DNA of 64,000 nt from positions 23,532-87,531 of the forward strand of contig CAZNGS010000012.1 in assembly GCA_964572825.1 (NCBI GenBank), read 5' to 3'. The notes beneath the pieces are model-generated. The model made no database searches and was not told the origin of the DNA. It saw only the letters and a program-made list of their open reading frames with translations. This document shows, one piece after another, positions 30,954-39,731 of this stretch. Numbering within the stretch: the first letter of the stretch is position 1; each line of letters begins with the position of its first letter. A program made the position numbers and the translations under genes. This DNA is from CAYVBE01 sp964572825 (lineage in GTDB: Bacteria; Planctomycetota; Brocadiia; SM23-32).

Positions 30954-33506
30954 ATGCACCGCAACGCCGGACTGCATATTGCGCTTTGCCTGGTCGTCTG
31001 CCTTTGTTTTGTGGCCTCTCCTTGGGCGAAAGCGTTTGAGCACCCGGAGCTGGAGGAGGCGTTCCAGACCCTCAGGAACTACGACTGGGGCCAGGAGCCG
31101 GGGGCCATTCCATTGCTGGAGGAACACCTCGACCGCAGCCACGAGGACCCCGACCTTCGGCGGGCGCTGGAACAGGGCTTCATCGGAGTGCTGCGCAGCG
31201 ATTCGACGCGGCGCGCTAAAGACTACGCGTGCCGAAAGCTCTACCGCATCGGCACGGCCGCGTCGGTGTCCGCTCTGGCCGACCTTCTGGCCGATCCCGA
31301 ACTCTCGCACATGGCCCGCTACGCGCTGGAGTCCATCCCCGGCCCTGCCGCGGGCGAGGCGTTGCGGGAAGCGCTCCGTCGGACCGACGACGCGGTGAAG
31401 ATCGGCATCATCAACAGCCTTGGCGCCAGGAGAGACGAAAAAGCCGTTCCCGCCCTCATTGAGCTGACACGCACCCCGGACCGGGCGATCGTTCGGGTCG
31501 CCGTTGCGGCATTGGGCAACGTGGCCGACTCCCGCTCAATAGAAGCCCTCCGGGGGCTGCTCGATGAAGGCCCGGGCGACCCGAGGGAACCCGTCGTGGG
31601 AGCCCTGGTCCGGGCGGCCGACCGCGCCCGCGATGAGGGAAGGACCGAGGCGGCGGCCCGGATATATGAAGAGGTCTACACATCGGACGCGCCCGCCTCC
31701 CTGCGCGTGGGGGCTTATCGCGGGCTGGTGCTGTCGAAAGGCGACAGGGGGGCCGATCTCCTTGCAAAGGCACTCATGGACCCGTCGGACCGGGCCATCC
31801 ACCAGGCCGCCGTCCAGCTCGCCCTCGAGATGCCCGGCCGGCACGTCACGGAGACCCTGGCCGGACTGCTGGGCGGGGCGGAGGCCGACACAAAGGTGCG
31901 GATCCTCGAAGTGCTGGCCGACCGCGGCGACCGGGGCGCCCTGGGTCCCGTGTTGCGGGCCGCACAGGACGGCGGGCAGGACGTGCGCGCAGCGGCCCTA
32001 CGGGCCCTGGGTCAGGTCGGGAATCAATCGGTCGTGCCCCTGCTGGCCCGGAGAGCCGCCGAGGGCGAGGGTTCCGAGCGCTCTGCCGCTCAGCAAGCCC
32101 TGAACGCCCTGTCCGGGCCGGGCGTCAACCGCGCAATGATCGAGCTCGCCGCTGAGAGCCCGCCTTCCGTTGCCAAACCGCTCATCCGGAGCCTGGCCGA
32201 GCGTGGGGCCACGGACACCACCGCCATGCTGATGGAGATAGCGCTGCGCGACGAGGACGACAGTAAGCGTGTCGAGTGCCTGGGCGCCCTTCGGGTTCTT
32301 GGCGACGACCGGACGGTTGGTAAGCTGGTTCGGATCGTCTGGGACGCCCAGTCGGACCCCGTGCGACAGGCGGCCGTTCAGACACTGATGGCCGTCTGCC
32401 AGGAGAGCGACGACCGCCGCTCCTGCGTGGAGGAGATCACCACGGGCCTTCACTCCGCACCCGTGCCCGCCCGCGCCGGCCTGCTGAAGGCGCTCGGTCC
32501 CCTGGGCGGTCCAAGGGCGCTGGAGGAGCTGCGCAGCGGGCTGCGCTCGGACACCCCGGAGGTCCACGACGCCGCCGTCCGTGCCCTGGCCCAGAGCCCC
32601 GATCCCGCCGCCGCGCCCGACCTGCTGAAGCTGGCCCGGTCCGCCTCCAGCGACACCCACCGGGTGCTGGCTTTGCGCGGCTACGTCCGGCTGGTCGGCG
32701 CTATGGAGACATCCCCCGAGCAGAAAACCCACATGTTCGCCGAAGCCATGGACGTTGCGGGACGGCCCGACGAGAAACGGATGGTGCTGGGCCAACTCGG
32801 GAAGGTGCCCACGCCCCGGGCCCTGGAGATAGCGCTCTCCGCCCTGGAGGACGAGAAGTTCCGGGAGGAGGCGGCCGCGGCCATCGTAGGCATTGCCGAG
32901 GAAATCGCCGGCTCCGAACCCGACGCGGCTGCCCGGGCGCTCGAGCGCGTACAGGAGGTGGCCGGGTCAGACGCCGTCCTTCGAGACGCCCGAAAGGCGC
33001 TGGCCGAGCTGCGCAGGTACGAGGGCTACGTCCAGACCTGGCAGGTTGCCGGCCCTTACACTGCCTCCGGCAAAGGGCGTGAGGAGCTGTTTGACCTGCC
33101 CTTCCCGCCCGAGACGGATCCCGGCTCCGTGGCATGGCGGGCGGTTCGCCTGGAGGGCGCCGATGAGGTCACAGTGGACCTGGACCGACTGCTGGGCGGC
33201 AGCGAATGCGTTGCCTACCTGCGCGCCTACGTGCGCTCCGACCGGGGCCGGACGGCCCGGCTGGAATTGGGCAGCGACGACGGCGTCAGGGCCTGGCTGA
33301 ACGGGCGGGTCGTCCACGCGAACAACACCCGCCGGGGCGTCCAGCCGGGCGAGGACCGGGTCCAGGTGGAGTTGAAGAAGGGCTGGAACGAACTGCTGCT
33401 CAAGGTCACCCAGGGCGGCGGCGATTGGGCCGCCTGCGCGCGGATCGTCGCTCCCGACGGCGCGCCGATCGAGGGTTTCGCCGTCCGGGCCGAACCGCCG
33501 CGGTGA
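30954..33506 (+). CDS. Secreted HEAT-repeat protein with C-terminal beta-sandwich
   Basis: An 850-aa protein. The ATG at 30954 is preceded by GAGG and gives a signal peptide (MHRNAGLHIALCLVVCLCFV, cleavage near AKA-FE). A TTG twelve bases upstream is possible but has no ribosome site. Residues 70-680 consist of many 30-37-residue alpha-helical HEAT/PBS-lyase-type repeats (for example VPALIELTRTPDRAIVRVAV). The last 150 residues form a beta-rich domain (TARLELGSDDGVRAWLNG, WNELLLKVTQGGGDW), similar to PA14- or carbohydrate-binding-type modules in planctomycete proteins. Likely a scaffold outside the cytoplasm that binds a glycan or protein. Confidence 0.82.
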   Translation: MHRNAGLHIALCLVVCLCFVASPWAKAFEHPELEEAFQTLRNYDWGQEPGAIPLLEEHLDRSHEDPDLRRALEQGFIGVLRSDSTRRAKDYACRKLYRIGTAASVSALADLLADPELSHMARYALESIPGPAAGEALREALRRTDDAVKIGIINSLGARRDEKAVPALIELTRTPDRAIVRVAVAALGNVADSRSIEALRGLLDEGPGDPREPVVGALVRAADRARDEGRTEAAARIYEEVYTSDAPASLRVGAYRGLVLSKGDRGADLLAKALMDPSDRAIHQAAVQLALEMPGRHVTETLAGLLGGAEADTKVRILEVLADRGDRGALGPVLRAAQDGGQDVRAAALRALGQVGNQSVVPLLARRAAEGEGSERSAAQQALNALSGPGVNRAMIELAAESPPSVAKPLIRSLAERGATDTTAMLMEIALRDEDDSKRVECLGALRVLGDDRTVGKLVRIVWDAQSDPVRQAAVQTLMAVCQESDDRRSCVEEITTGLHSAPVPARAGLLKALGPLGGPRALEELRSGLRSDTPEVHDAAVRALAQSPDPAAAPDLLKLARSASSDTHRVLALRGYVRLVGAMETSPEQKTHMFAEAMDVAGRPDEKRMVLGQLGKVPTPRALEIALSALEDEKFREEAAAAIVGIAEEIAGSEPDAAARALERVQEVAGSDAVLRDARKALAELRRYEGYVQTWQVAGPYTASGKGREELFDLPFPPETDPGSVAWRAVRLEGADEVTVDLDRLLGGSECVAYLRAYVRSDRGRTARLELGSDDGVRAWLNGRVVHANNTRRGVQPGEDRVQVELKKGWNELLLKVTQGGGDWAACARIVAPDGAPIEGFAVRAEPPR

Positions 33507-33602
33507 ACCGGGGGCAGGGCGGCAGGCGCAACGCCACGCAGAGGGCGCCTTGCGCTGCCAGCGGTCCCTGCGCATCCCCCGGGGGAAATGCACTCAGCCG
33601 GG

Positions 33603-34832
33603 TCAGAACACCGGAGGCTCTTCGGAGAGCTCCCGCTCGCCGCGGGTCAGTTCGAATACGTCCCGCAGAAGCTGGATGTCCTCCTCAGTCTGCTCCACGT
33701 CCCGACGCACGAACATGCGCTTCTGGGTGATAATGGTCTGCTCGACGGTCATCTGGGTGATCTGCCCGAAGGACTTGGCGAAGTTGCAGTAGCTGGGCAC
33801 GTTCTGGCCGATGCAGCCGTAGAGCATGCTGGAGACACCGATCACCTTGCCGGTGAAGATGCTGGTGTTGATGGCGCTCTTGGAGTAGTCCCCGATGACG
33901 CACCCCACGAACTGCATGCCGGTCTCCAGGCGCCGCCCCCGGTGCTGGATGCGCACCGTGCCGTAGGTGTTCTTCAGGTCGCTGTTGCTGGTGCCCGCCC
34001 CCAGGTTGACCCAGGAGCCCACGTAGGCGTGGCCCAGGAAGCCGTGGTGCTGCTTGTTGGAGTAGGCCTCGACGATGCTGGCCTCCACCTCCCCGCCCAC
34101 CTTGCAGGTATGGGAGACGGAGGTGCATTCCTTGACGGAGGAGCGCTCGATGATGCGGGAGTTGGGGCCGACGTAGACGGGACCTTCGAAGAAGGTGAAG
34201 TCCAGCACCCGCACGCCGTCGTCCAGCACCACGGGCCCCTCGTCGGAATGAAAGACGGCCGTGTCGGCCACCTGAACATTTCGGCCCACGTAAACGCCGG
34301 GCCGCAGCTCGGTGTAGTCGCCGTCGGCTATCTTGCGCTCCGCGTTGGCGGGGAAAACCTCCTCCAGGGCCCCGATGAGGTGGAAGGGGTAGTCGAGGGT
34401 GCGGAAAGGCTCGCCGTCGGTGACCGGAAGGCCCAACTCCAGCAGGAAGCCGGAGACCTTGCCGGCGGACAGCTCCGGCACTTCCCTCTGCTCCGGCACG
34501 AGCGCCGCGGCCACGCGCTCGCCGGCGGTGCACAGGCAGGGCTCGCCTTCCTCCAGCATGGAACGGAACCGTCCCGCGTAGCGCGTGTCCGGTGCCACCG
34601 CCGCGTTGACGAACAGGATGGGACCGTCGGCCGGGCCGGACCGGGGGAAGGCGCGCTCGGTGACGGCGCTCAGGTAGTCCCGCACGACGTAATCAACGTT
34701 TTCGCAGGCCAGGGAAGCGACCTGGTAGAGGTTGTATATGCCGCACGTGACCCCGAAGGCGGGGCGGGTCAGGGTGATCGGCCACATATCTTCTACGCTG
34801 CCGTCCTCGAACAAGACGATACTGCCAGCCAT
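33603..34832 (-). CDS. GlmU-like sugar-nucleotidyltransferase / hexapeptide protein
   Basis: A 409-aa protein. The N-terminus (MAGSIVLFEDGSVEDMWPIT) is typical of the GlmU-related putative nucleotidyltransferases of PVC and Bacteroidota bacteria; it lacks the canonical GxGTRM of true GlmU. From about residue 190 the protein forms a left-handed beta-helix with hexapeptide repeats (VYVGRNVQVADTAVFHSDEG, LDDGVRVLDFTFFEGPVYVG), as in acyltransferases. It may make a sugar nucleotide for peptidoglycan or LPS, but the donor and acceptor are unknown. The neighbours are convergent or divergent, so it appears monocistronic. Confidence 0.82.
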   Translation of the reverse strand: MAGSIVLFEDGSVEDMWPITLTRPAFGVTCGIYNLYQVASLACENVDYVVRDYLSAVTERAFPRSGPADGPILFVNAAVAPDTRYAGRFRSMLEEGEPCLCTAGERVAAALVPEQREVPELSAGKVSGFLLELGLPVTDGEPFRTLDYPFHLIGALEEVFPANAERKIADGDYTELRPGVYVGRNVQVADTAVFHSDEGPVVLDDGVRVLDFTFFEGPVYVGPNSRIIERSSVKECTSVSHTCKVGGEVEASIVEAYSNKQHHGFLGHAYVGSWVNLGAGTSNSDLKNTYGTVRIQHRGRRLETGMQFVGCVIGDYSKSAINTSIFTGKVIGVSSMLYGCIGQNVPSYCNFAKSFGQITQMTVEQTIITQKRMFVRRDVEQTEEDIQLLRDVFELTRGERELSEEPPVF

Positions 34833-35069
34833 GGCTGTTCTCCCCCGTCTGAGTTACACGTGGACTCGCTGCCCCATCCGGCGAAAGCGCAGGCAACGTC
34901 CCTGCCCCGCGATGTTCAGGACACGCCCAAATCCTAACGCCGGGGCGGCCGTGGTTCAAGCTTTTGCGGCTCAGATGACCCAGGGGTGGACGCGGCAAGA
35001 GCCAGAAGAAAAGACAGACGAACATGCGTCCGCCTGCCCTTGTGCGCCGAGGATTACGTCCGCACCCTC

Positions 35070-35288
35070 TTAAAAACGATACGGCGGGAAGGTGTCTTCG
35101 TGCGAAATGCTGGGCTCGTCCAGGCCGAGAATCCAAACCGCATCGGCCTCCATCATGTCCAGGTCCTGCCTTACGACCGAGTGGTAACGTTGCGTTTTCT
35201 CGGGCGTGAAGGCCCGGCAGCCGGAGGACAGGACCAGGCCCATCACGGCGAGCAAGCACAGAGCAAAGGTGACCAGGCGTTTGCTCAT
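35070..35288 (-). CDS. Small lipoprotein
   Basis: A 72-aa protein whose start MSKRLVTFALCLLAVMGLVL gives a lipoprotein signal ending LSSGC, the lipobox-like site. The 50-residue mature part (RAFTPEKTQRYHSVVRQDLD, MMEADAVWILGLDEPS) has no recognised domain and is probably anchored in the outer or inner membrane. The frame extends 13 codons upstream but without a better start. No partner is evident. Confidence 0.65.
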   Translation of the reverse strand: MSKRLVTFALCLLAVMGLVLSSGCRAFTPEKTQRYHSVVRQDLDMMEADAVWILGLDEPSISHEDTFPPYRF

Positions 35289-35423
35289 GGGGTCAATCTC
35301 CCTCTCAAAAGCCGCACCGCTTCTCAACGATTGGCTAAACTATAGGGGCTGGGCGCCCCCGTGTCAACTAGAAAAAGTCCCAAGCTCCGGCCTTGCCTCG
35401 GCGGGGTTGATGCGTCGGTTGGC

Positions 35424-35451
35424 TTGACTGCGGCGAAGTTCGAGTTAAAAT
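35424..35451 (+). promoter_or_regulatory. Putative sigma70-like promoter of the mtnP-led operon
   Basis: TTGACT (35424-35429) and TAAAAT (35446-35451) with a 16-nt spacer, 44 nt upstream of the ATG at 35496. A good match to consensus in an otherwise GC-rich context. Confidence 0.6.
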
Positions 35452-35495
35452 GCCGCTGAGATTCGTCAAGAGGTGGTCCAGCGAAAGGCGAGCAC

Positions 35496-36362
35496 ATGGC
35501 TGAGAATGCTTTGTTCGGCGTGATCGGAGGCAGCGGCCTCTATTCGATGCCCGACCTGGAAGTGGTGGACGAGGTGAAGGTGTCAACGCCGTTCGGTCCG
35601 CCCTCGGACAGTTACGTGATGGGGGAGCTGAAGGGGCGGCGCGTGGTCTTTCTGCCGCGCCACGGGCGCCGTCACACGCTGCTGCCAACGGAGTTGAACT
35701 TCCGCGCGAACATCTACGGTTTTAAGAAGCTGGGAGTGGAGCGCATCGTCTCGGTCTCGGCCGTGGGCAGCATGAAGGGAGAGATAGCGCCGCTGCACAT
35801 CGTGGTGCCGGATCAGTTCATCGATCGCACCCGGAACCGGGCGGAAAGCTTCTTCGGCGATGGGGCGGTGGCCCACGTCTCGCTGGCGGACCCGGTCTGC
35901 CCGGAGCTTCACGGGGCGCTGGTGGGGGCCGCGCAGTCCTGCGGGGCCACGGTGTGGCGGGGGGGCACGTACGTGTGCATCGAGGGGCCCACGTTCAGCA
36001 CGCGGGCCGAATCGGAGCTGTACCGGTCCTGGGGTGTGAGCGTGATCGGCATGACCAATCTGCCCGAGGCTAAGCTTGCCAGGGAGGCGGAGATATGCTA
36101 CGCTACCTGCGCGCTGGTGACGGACTACGACTGCTGGCACGAGACCGAGGAGGCAGTGTCGGGCGAGATGGTGCTGGAGAACCTGCGCAAGAACGTGCAG
36201 ACGGCGCACCGCATCATCAGTTCGCTGGTTCCCCTGCTGGGGGAGGAACGCACCTGTCAGTGCGGGCAGGCTTTGCGGCACTCCCTGGTGACGGACCCCT
36301 TACATATACCCCCTGAGACGAGGGAAAGGCTGGACATCATACTCGGTCAACGAGTAGAATGA
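35496..36362 (+). CDS. mtnP: S-methyl-5'-thioadenosine phosphorylase (MTAP/MTIP)
   Basis: A 288-aa purine nucleoside phosphorylase of the MTAP family, cleaving methylthioadenosine to adenine and methylthioribose-1-phosphate in methionine salvage. Phosphate-binding GVIGGSGLYSMPDL is at residues 8-21 and LPRHGRRHTLLPTELNFRAN follows at about 50-70. GPTFSTRAESELYRSWG and IGMTNLPEAKLAREAEICYA, then VTDYDCWHE, are the base- and ribose-binding segments. The C-terminal tail contains CQCG. Related enzymes prefer methylthioinosine; the residues deciding this were not resolved. It precedes the STAS gene by 45 nt on the same strand and may share its promoter. Confidence 0.93.
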   Translation: MAENALFGVIGGSGLYSMPDLEVVDEVKVSTPFGPPSDSYVMGELKGRRVVFLPRHGRRHTLLPTELNFRANIYGFKKLGVERIVSVSAVGSMKGEIAPLHIVVPDQFIDRTRNRAESFFGDGAVAHVSLADPVCPELHGALVGAAQSCGATVWRGGTYVCIEGPTFSTRAESELYRSWGVSVIGMTNLPEAKLAREAEICYATCALVTDYDCWHETEEAVSGEMVLENLRKNVQTAHRIISSLVPLLGEERTCQCGQALRHSLVTDPLHIPPETRERLDIILGQRVE

Positions 36363-36407
36363 GGTACTGGGAAGCGGGCCCACGAGTTCTGCGGGAGACA
36401 GAGGCCG

Positions 36408-36947
36408 ATGGCAGAACAGATTGTCATTAAATGTCAGAATTGCGGGAAGAAGCTGGTCACCGAGAGCCAGTATGTGGGTCGCAAGGGTCGGTGCCCCATT
36501 TGTGGAGCGGTCATCCGGCTGCAACGCAGCGGAGAAGCCAGTTCGGACGGTAGCGAGCAGCAGGTGGTCGCCGTGGACGAGATCGAAACCGACCAGGACG
36601 CTTTGCTGCACATCACCAAGCAGAACGACGTGGCCGTGGTGCGATTCGCCACCTCCCGCATCCTGGACCAGTCCAACGTTCAGCAGCTCGGCGACGAGTT
36701 GGACGCCCTGGTCGAGAAGTACAACCTCGACAAGATCGTGCTGAACTTCGAGAACGTCAGCTACATGAGCAGCGCCGTCATGGGCAAACTGGTCAGCCTG
36801 CTGAAGCGTGTTCAGAACGCCGGCGGCGAGCTGAAGCTCTGCAACATCGAGGACAGCATCTACGAGATATTCGAGATCATGCGCTTCGACCGGATGTTCG
36901 ACATCCTCGACACCGAAGACGAAGCAGTGATTGCACTGATGGGCTGA
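36408..36947 (+). CDS. Zinc-ribbon STAS domain protein
   Basis: A 179-aa protein. Residues 8-37 form a zinc ribbon (IKCQNCGKKLV, GRCPICGAVI, two CxxC pairs). Residues 65-175 form a STAS domain of the anti-sigma-factor-antagonist type; the segment around the phosphorylatable Ser reads ENVSYMSSAVMGKLVSLLKR. In classical systems a kinase/anti-sigma factor phosphorylates such a protein; no such kinase is in this window. The stop is 4 nt before the next gene, placing it in an operon with the 309-aa protein, the PqqD-like protein and the ABC transporter. The N-terminal zinc ribbon is an unusual addition. Confidence 0.88.
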   Translation: MAEQIVIKCQNCGKKLVTESQYVGRKGRCPICGAVIRLQRSGEASSDGSEQQVVAVDEIETDQDALLHITKQNDVAVVRFATSRILDQSNVQQLGDELDALVEKYNLDKIVLNFENVSYMSSAVMGKLVSLLKRVQNAGGELKLCNIEDSIYEIFEIMRFDRMFDILDTEDEAVIALMG

Positions 36948-36951
36948 CCGT

Positions 36952-37881
36952 ATGGCCCCCAACGCAGCCCCCCGCCAGAGCCGAACCTATGACACCTTCG
37001 GCTGGCAGGGCATTGCCCTGACCGTCCCCGCGCACTGGCAGATGGTCTACACCCAGGGTGACCGCAAGGCCGGTTACGTCCGGCTGGCCGACGAGGAGCA
37101 ACCCCGGCTGGAACTGCGGTGGGAGACCCTGAAAAAAACGCAGCCGCCCGGCGACGCCGTGGACGTCTACGTGGCCAAGCTGCAGAAGACGGCCCGGCGC
37201 GAGGACCGCGAGCTGACCGTGCGGAGGAATCTGGGCCTGGCCTCCCCTCCAGGAAAGGACGTGGAGTGCTACCGCTGGGTGGGCGAACAGCAGGCGGTCG
37301 CCATGCTCAGCCGTTGCCAGGACTGCCACCGGACGGTGCACGTGCACGTGCTGGGCGAACCGGAGGAGTCGCTGAAGAGCCTGGCGCGGACCGTGTTCGC
37401 CTCCCTGCGGGATCACCCCGTGGACGGCCGGGAGGTGTGGCGTTTCTTCGACGTGGAGTTCAGCGTCCCCGAAGGGCTGGTGCTGAAACGCCGAGACCTC
37501 AAAGCGGGCGGCGTCCGAATGAAGTTCGCCGGGAAGTCCTGCGTGGTGGAGTTCGTGCGGGTGAGCCTGGCGCAGGTGGTCCTGGAGCGAACCGGGCTGG
37601 AGGAATGGTTCCGGGATTTCTACGCGGCCTTCCTCAAGTGGCGCCTCTGCGAGGTGGAGCAGGCCCAGGTCAAGGGACACCCGGGCCTGAGGCTGCGGGG
37701 GCGGGCCAGGCTGGCGGTCAACCCCCTGCGCATCGTGGGCCGGCGGCGGGTCGTGCGGGCCGCCTGCTGGCACTGCGAGCCCACGAATCGGCTTATGATC
37801 TGCTCTTTCGACGGTCTGGAGCGACGGGCAAACTTTTTCGAGGAGGCCCTGGAGAGCTTCCGCTGTTGCGCCGGGGAATGA
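36952..37881 (+). CDS. Unknown protein with internally duplicated domain
   Basis: A 309-aa protein I do not recognise. The two halves look related: residues 14-150 start with FGWQGIALTVPAHWQM, and 162-305 start with WRFFDVEFSVPEGLVLKRRD. Each has an FDVxFSVP/GIALTVP-type strand near its start and a basic segment after it. It is rich in Arg and Lys and has cysteine pairs (CQDCH, CWHC). There is no signal peptide or membrane helix, so it is probably cytoplasmic. It sits 4 nt after the STAS gene and 3 nt before the PqqD-like gene, so all three are surely translated together. A role with the ABC transporter is inferred from position only. Confidence 0.7.
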   Translation: MAPNAAPRQSRTYDTFGWQGIALTVPAHWQMVYTQGDRKAGYVRLADEEQPRLELRWETLKKTQPPGDAVDVYVAKLQKTARREDRELTVRRNLGLASPPGKDVECYRWVGEQQAVAMLSRCQDCHRTVHVHVLGEPEESLKSLARTVFASLRDHPVDGREVWRFFDVEFSVPEGLVLKRRDLKAGGVRMKFAGKSCVVEFVRVSLAQVVLERTGLEEWFRDFYAAFLKWRLCEVEQAQVKGHPGLRLRGRARLAVNPLRIVGRRRVVRAACWHCEPTNRLMICSFDGLERRANFFEEALESFRCCAGE

Positions 37882-37884
37882 GGG

Positions 37885-38274
37885 ATGGGTCTGTTCGGAC
37901 GAAAGAAAAAGGACCTGCCTCAGCTCGACCGGCAGGATTCCCTGTCCGCCCGGCCCGTGTTGAACAGCCTGGTGAAGGTGGAGCGAGACGAGGAGGAAAA
38001 CATCGTGTTGCAGATACCCCGGCGGGACAGCGCGATGGTGCGGCTGGTCTCGCGGGTATTCAAGATGCGCCCCTATCGGCGAATTACACTCGATGATCTG
38101 GGCACATTCGTGGTAGAGTTATGCGACGGTGAGCACAGCGTGCGGCAGATAGTTGATAAACTGGCTGAAGAGTATACACTGAACCGGAGAGAGGCAGAGT
38201 TGTCCACAGCGCAGTTTCTGCGCGACCTTGCCCGCCGGTCGATCGTCGGGCTGGTGATCGAAGAAGCCGGATGA
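37885..38274 (+). CDS. PqqD-like protein
   Basis: A 129-aa protein whose C-terminal part (about residues 45-125) matches the PqqD fold: MRPYRRITLDDLGTFVVELC, DGEHSVRQIVDKLAEEY and AQFLRDLARRSIVGLVIEE. PqqD-type domains bind peptides for radical-SAM enzymes in pyrroloquinoline quinone and other RiPP pathways, but many stand-alone members occur elsewhere. No radical-SAM partner or precursor peptide is nearby. The N-terminus (MGLFGRKKKDLPQ) is basic. It lies 3 nt after the 309-aa gene and 35 nt before the permease gene. Confidence 0.8.
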   Translation: MGLFGRKKKDLPQLDRQDSLSARPVLNSLVKVERDEEENIVLQIPRRDSAMVRLVSRVFKMRPYRRITLDDLGTFVVELCDGEHSVRQIVDKLAEEYTLNRREAELSTAQFLRDLARRSIVGLVIEEAG

Positions 38275-38309
38275 TCTGCACAGTCGGACGCTGAAGAGGG
38301 GAGGGTTCC

Positions 38310-39710
38310 GTGCCAGAAGGCGACGCCGGGTATGCGCCATCGCGCAAGAAGATCGGGCGGCAGATCGTGCTGCCCTGGAGCAAGGCGTTTGAGATCGCCT
38401 GGGAGGGCGTGCGCATTCGCCTGTGGCGCTCCATGATCACCATGGCGGGCATCGTCCTTGCCATCGCTTTCCTGACGTCGGTGTGGGTCTCCGGCGCGTT
38501 CACCGAGGCCCTGCGCGGGGTCGGTGCGGGCCATGCCCTCTACCCCCTGGTGCAGGGCGTTCTGGAGGCCAGGGCGCTGGCCAGCGGCGGGGTTGCCCTC
38601 CAGTCTGCCATCGTGGAGGGAGAGGCCCGGCCGGTTGAGGGAGCCATCACGGTGGCGGGGAGCCTGCGCAACGCGCTGGATGGAATCGCCGGGTTCAGTG
38701 CCGAGGTGCTGCCCCCTGACGCCGATGCGGTTCTGGACCTTGTGGGTGCAGAGGAGGACGTGCGGCCGGATGCGCTGATCCTGGTCGGCCTGGCCGAGGC
38801 CCTATCCCGGGAAGAGGTGGCCGGGGCACTGAGGCGATACGTGGAAGAGGGCGGCTTCCTGCTGTTCTACGGCGCCGGAGACGCTCCGATCCCGGAAAGC
38901 CTGGATACGCTGCTGCCCGCCGAGCGGGGGACTTCCAGCTTTACCGTGAAGGCAGACCAGATCGAGGATGCGGACGCGCTGAGCGCCGCCTGGTACAGCC
39001 TGCCCCAGACCCATCTGGTGGCCACCAAGGGGAAGCCCCGCGCGGAGGCGTTGGCCAGGTCCGACGGACGGGCCGTGGCATGGGGCATGGAACGGGGCGA
39101 GGGCCGGATCGCCTGGTACCCCGTGGCGGGGGAATCCCTGGCGGAACCGAACCACCTGTCCTGGCTGACGCGGGGAAAGCAGGTCAGTGCGGAAGGGCAG
39201 CCCGACGCACGGTCCAGCCTGCTTGTCCGGCTGCTCGCTTACGGCTGCCGGGAGCAGTTCGCCGGGGAGGAGCTGGACGTCCGGGGGCTGTGGCTGGTGG
39301 GCCTGAGCCTGATGGTCTGCGTGGTGGGCATCACCAATGCCATGCTGATGAGCGTGACGGAGCGGTTTCGCGAGATCGGCACCATGAAGTGCCTGGGCGC
39401 ACTGGACATGTTTATCGTCAAGCTCTTTTTGATCGAATCGCTGCTGCAGGGCGTGGCGGGGGCCGTTCTGGGAGCCCTGATCGGTTTCGCGCTGGCGTTC
39501 ATTCGTGCACTTATCGCGTTTCACGTGGCGGACCCCGAGACCGGCCAATCGTACTGGCTGGCCACCCGGTTCTTCCCGACGCTGCAGCTTGTGGGATGGC
39601 TGGGAGTGGCGTTGTTCACGGGCGTTGTCCTGACGGTGGTCGCCGCCGTCTATCCCGCCATCCGGGCCGCCCGCATGCAGCCGGTGGAGGCAATGCGCGT
39701 CGAAGCGTGA
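38310..39710 (+). CDS. FtsX/MacB-type ABC permease with unusual extracytoplasmic domain
   Basis: A 466-aa permease starting at GTG 38310 after GGGGAGGG. It has one membrane helix at about residues 44-64 (MITMAGIVLAIAFLTSVWVS) and three at about 330-350, 370-400 and 415-445, the topology of FtsX-like permeases. The C-terminal stretch ERFREIGTMKCLGALDMFIV is the diagnostic coupling helix. The large loop (about 70-310) does not look like MacB_PCD. It has an alpha/beta pattern (DALILVGLAEAL, GGFLLFYGAGDAP, GEGRIAWYPVAGES) similar to glutamine-amidotransferase-like folds. It is followed 21 nt later by its ATPase. Such transporters often act in mechanotransmission or export. Confidence 0.85.
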   Translation: MPEGDAGYAPSRKKIGRQIVLPWSKAFEIAWEGVRIRLWRSMITMAGIVLAIAFLTSVWVSGAFTEALRGVGAGHALYPLVQGVLEARALASGGVALQSAIVEGEARPVEGAITVAGSLRNALDGIAGFSAEVLPPDADAVLDLVGAEEDVRPDALILVGLAEALSREEVAGALRRYVEEGGFLLFYGAGDAPIPESLDTLLPAERGTSSFTVKADQIEDADALSAAWYSLPQTHLVATKGKPRAEALARSDGRAVAWGMERGEGRIAWYPVAGESLAEPNHLSWLTRGKQVSAEGQPDARSSLLVRLLAYGCREQFAGEELDVRGLWLVGLSLMVCVVGITNAMLMSVTERFREIGTMKCLGALDMFIVKLFLIESLLQGVAGAVLGALIGFALAFIRALIAFHVADPETGQSYWLATRFFPTLQLVGWLGVALFTGVVLTVVAAVYPAIRAARMQPVEAMRVEA

Positions 39711-39731
39711 GCAGGAGAGGAGGCAATCCAA

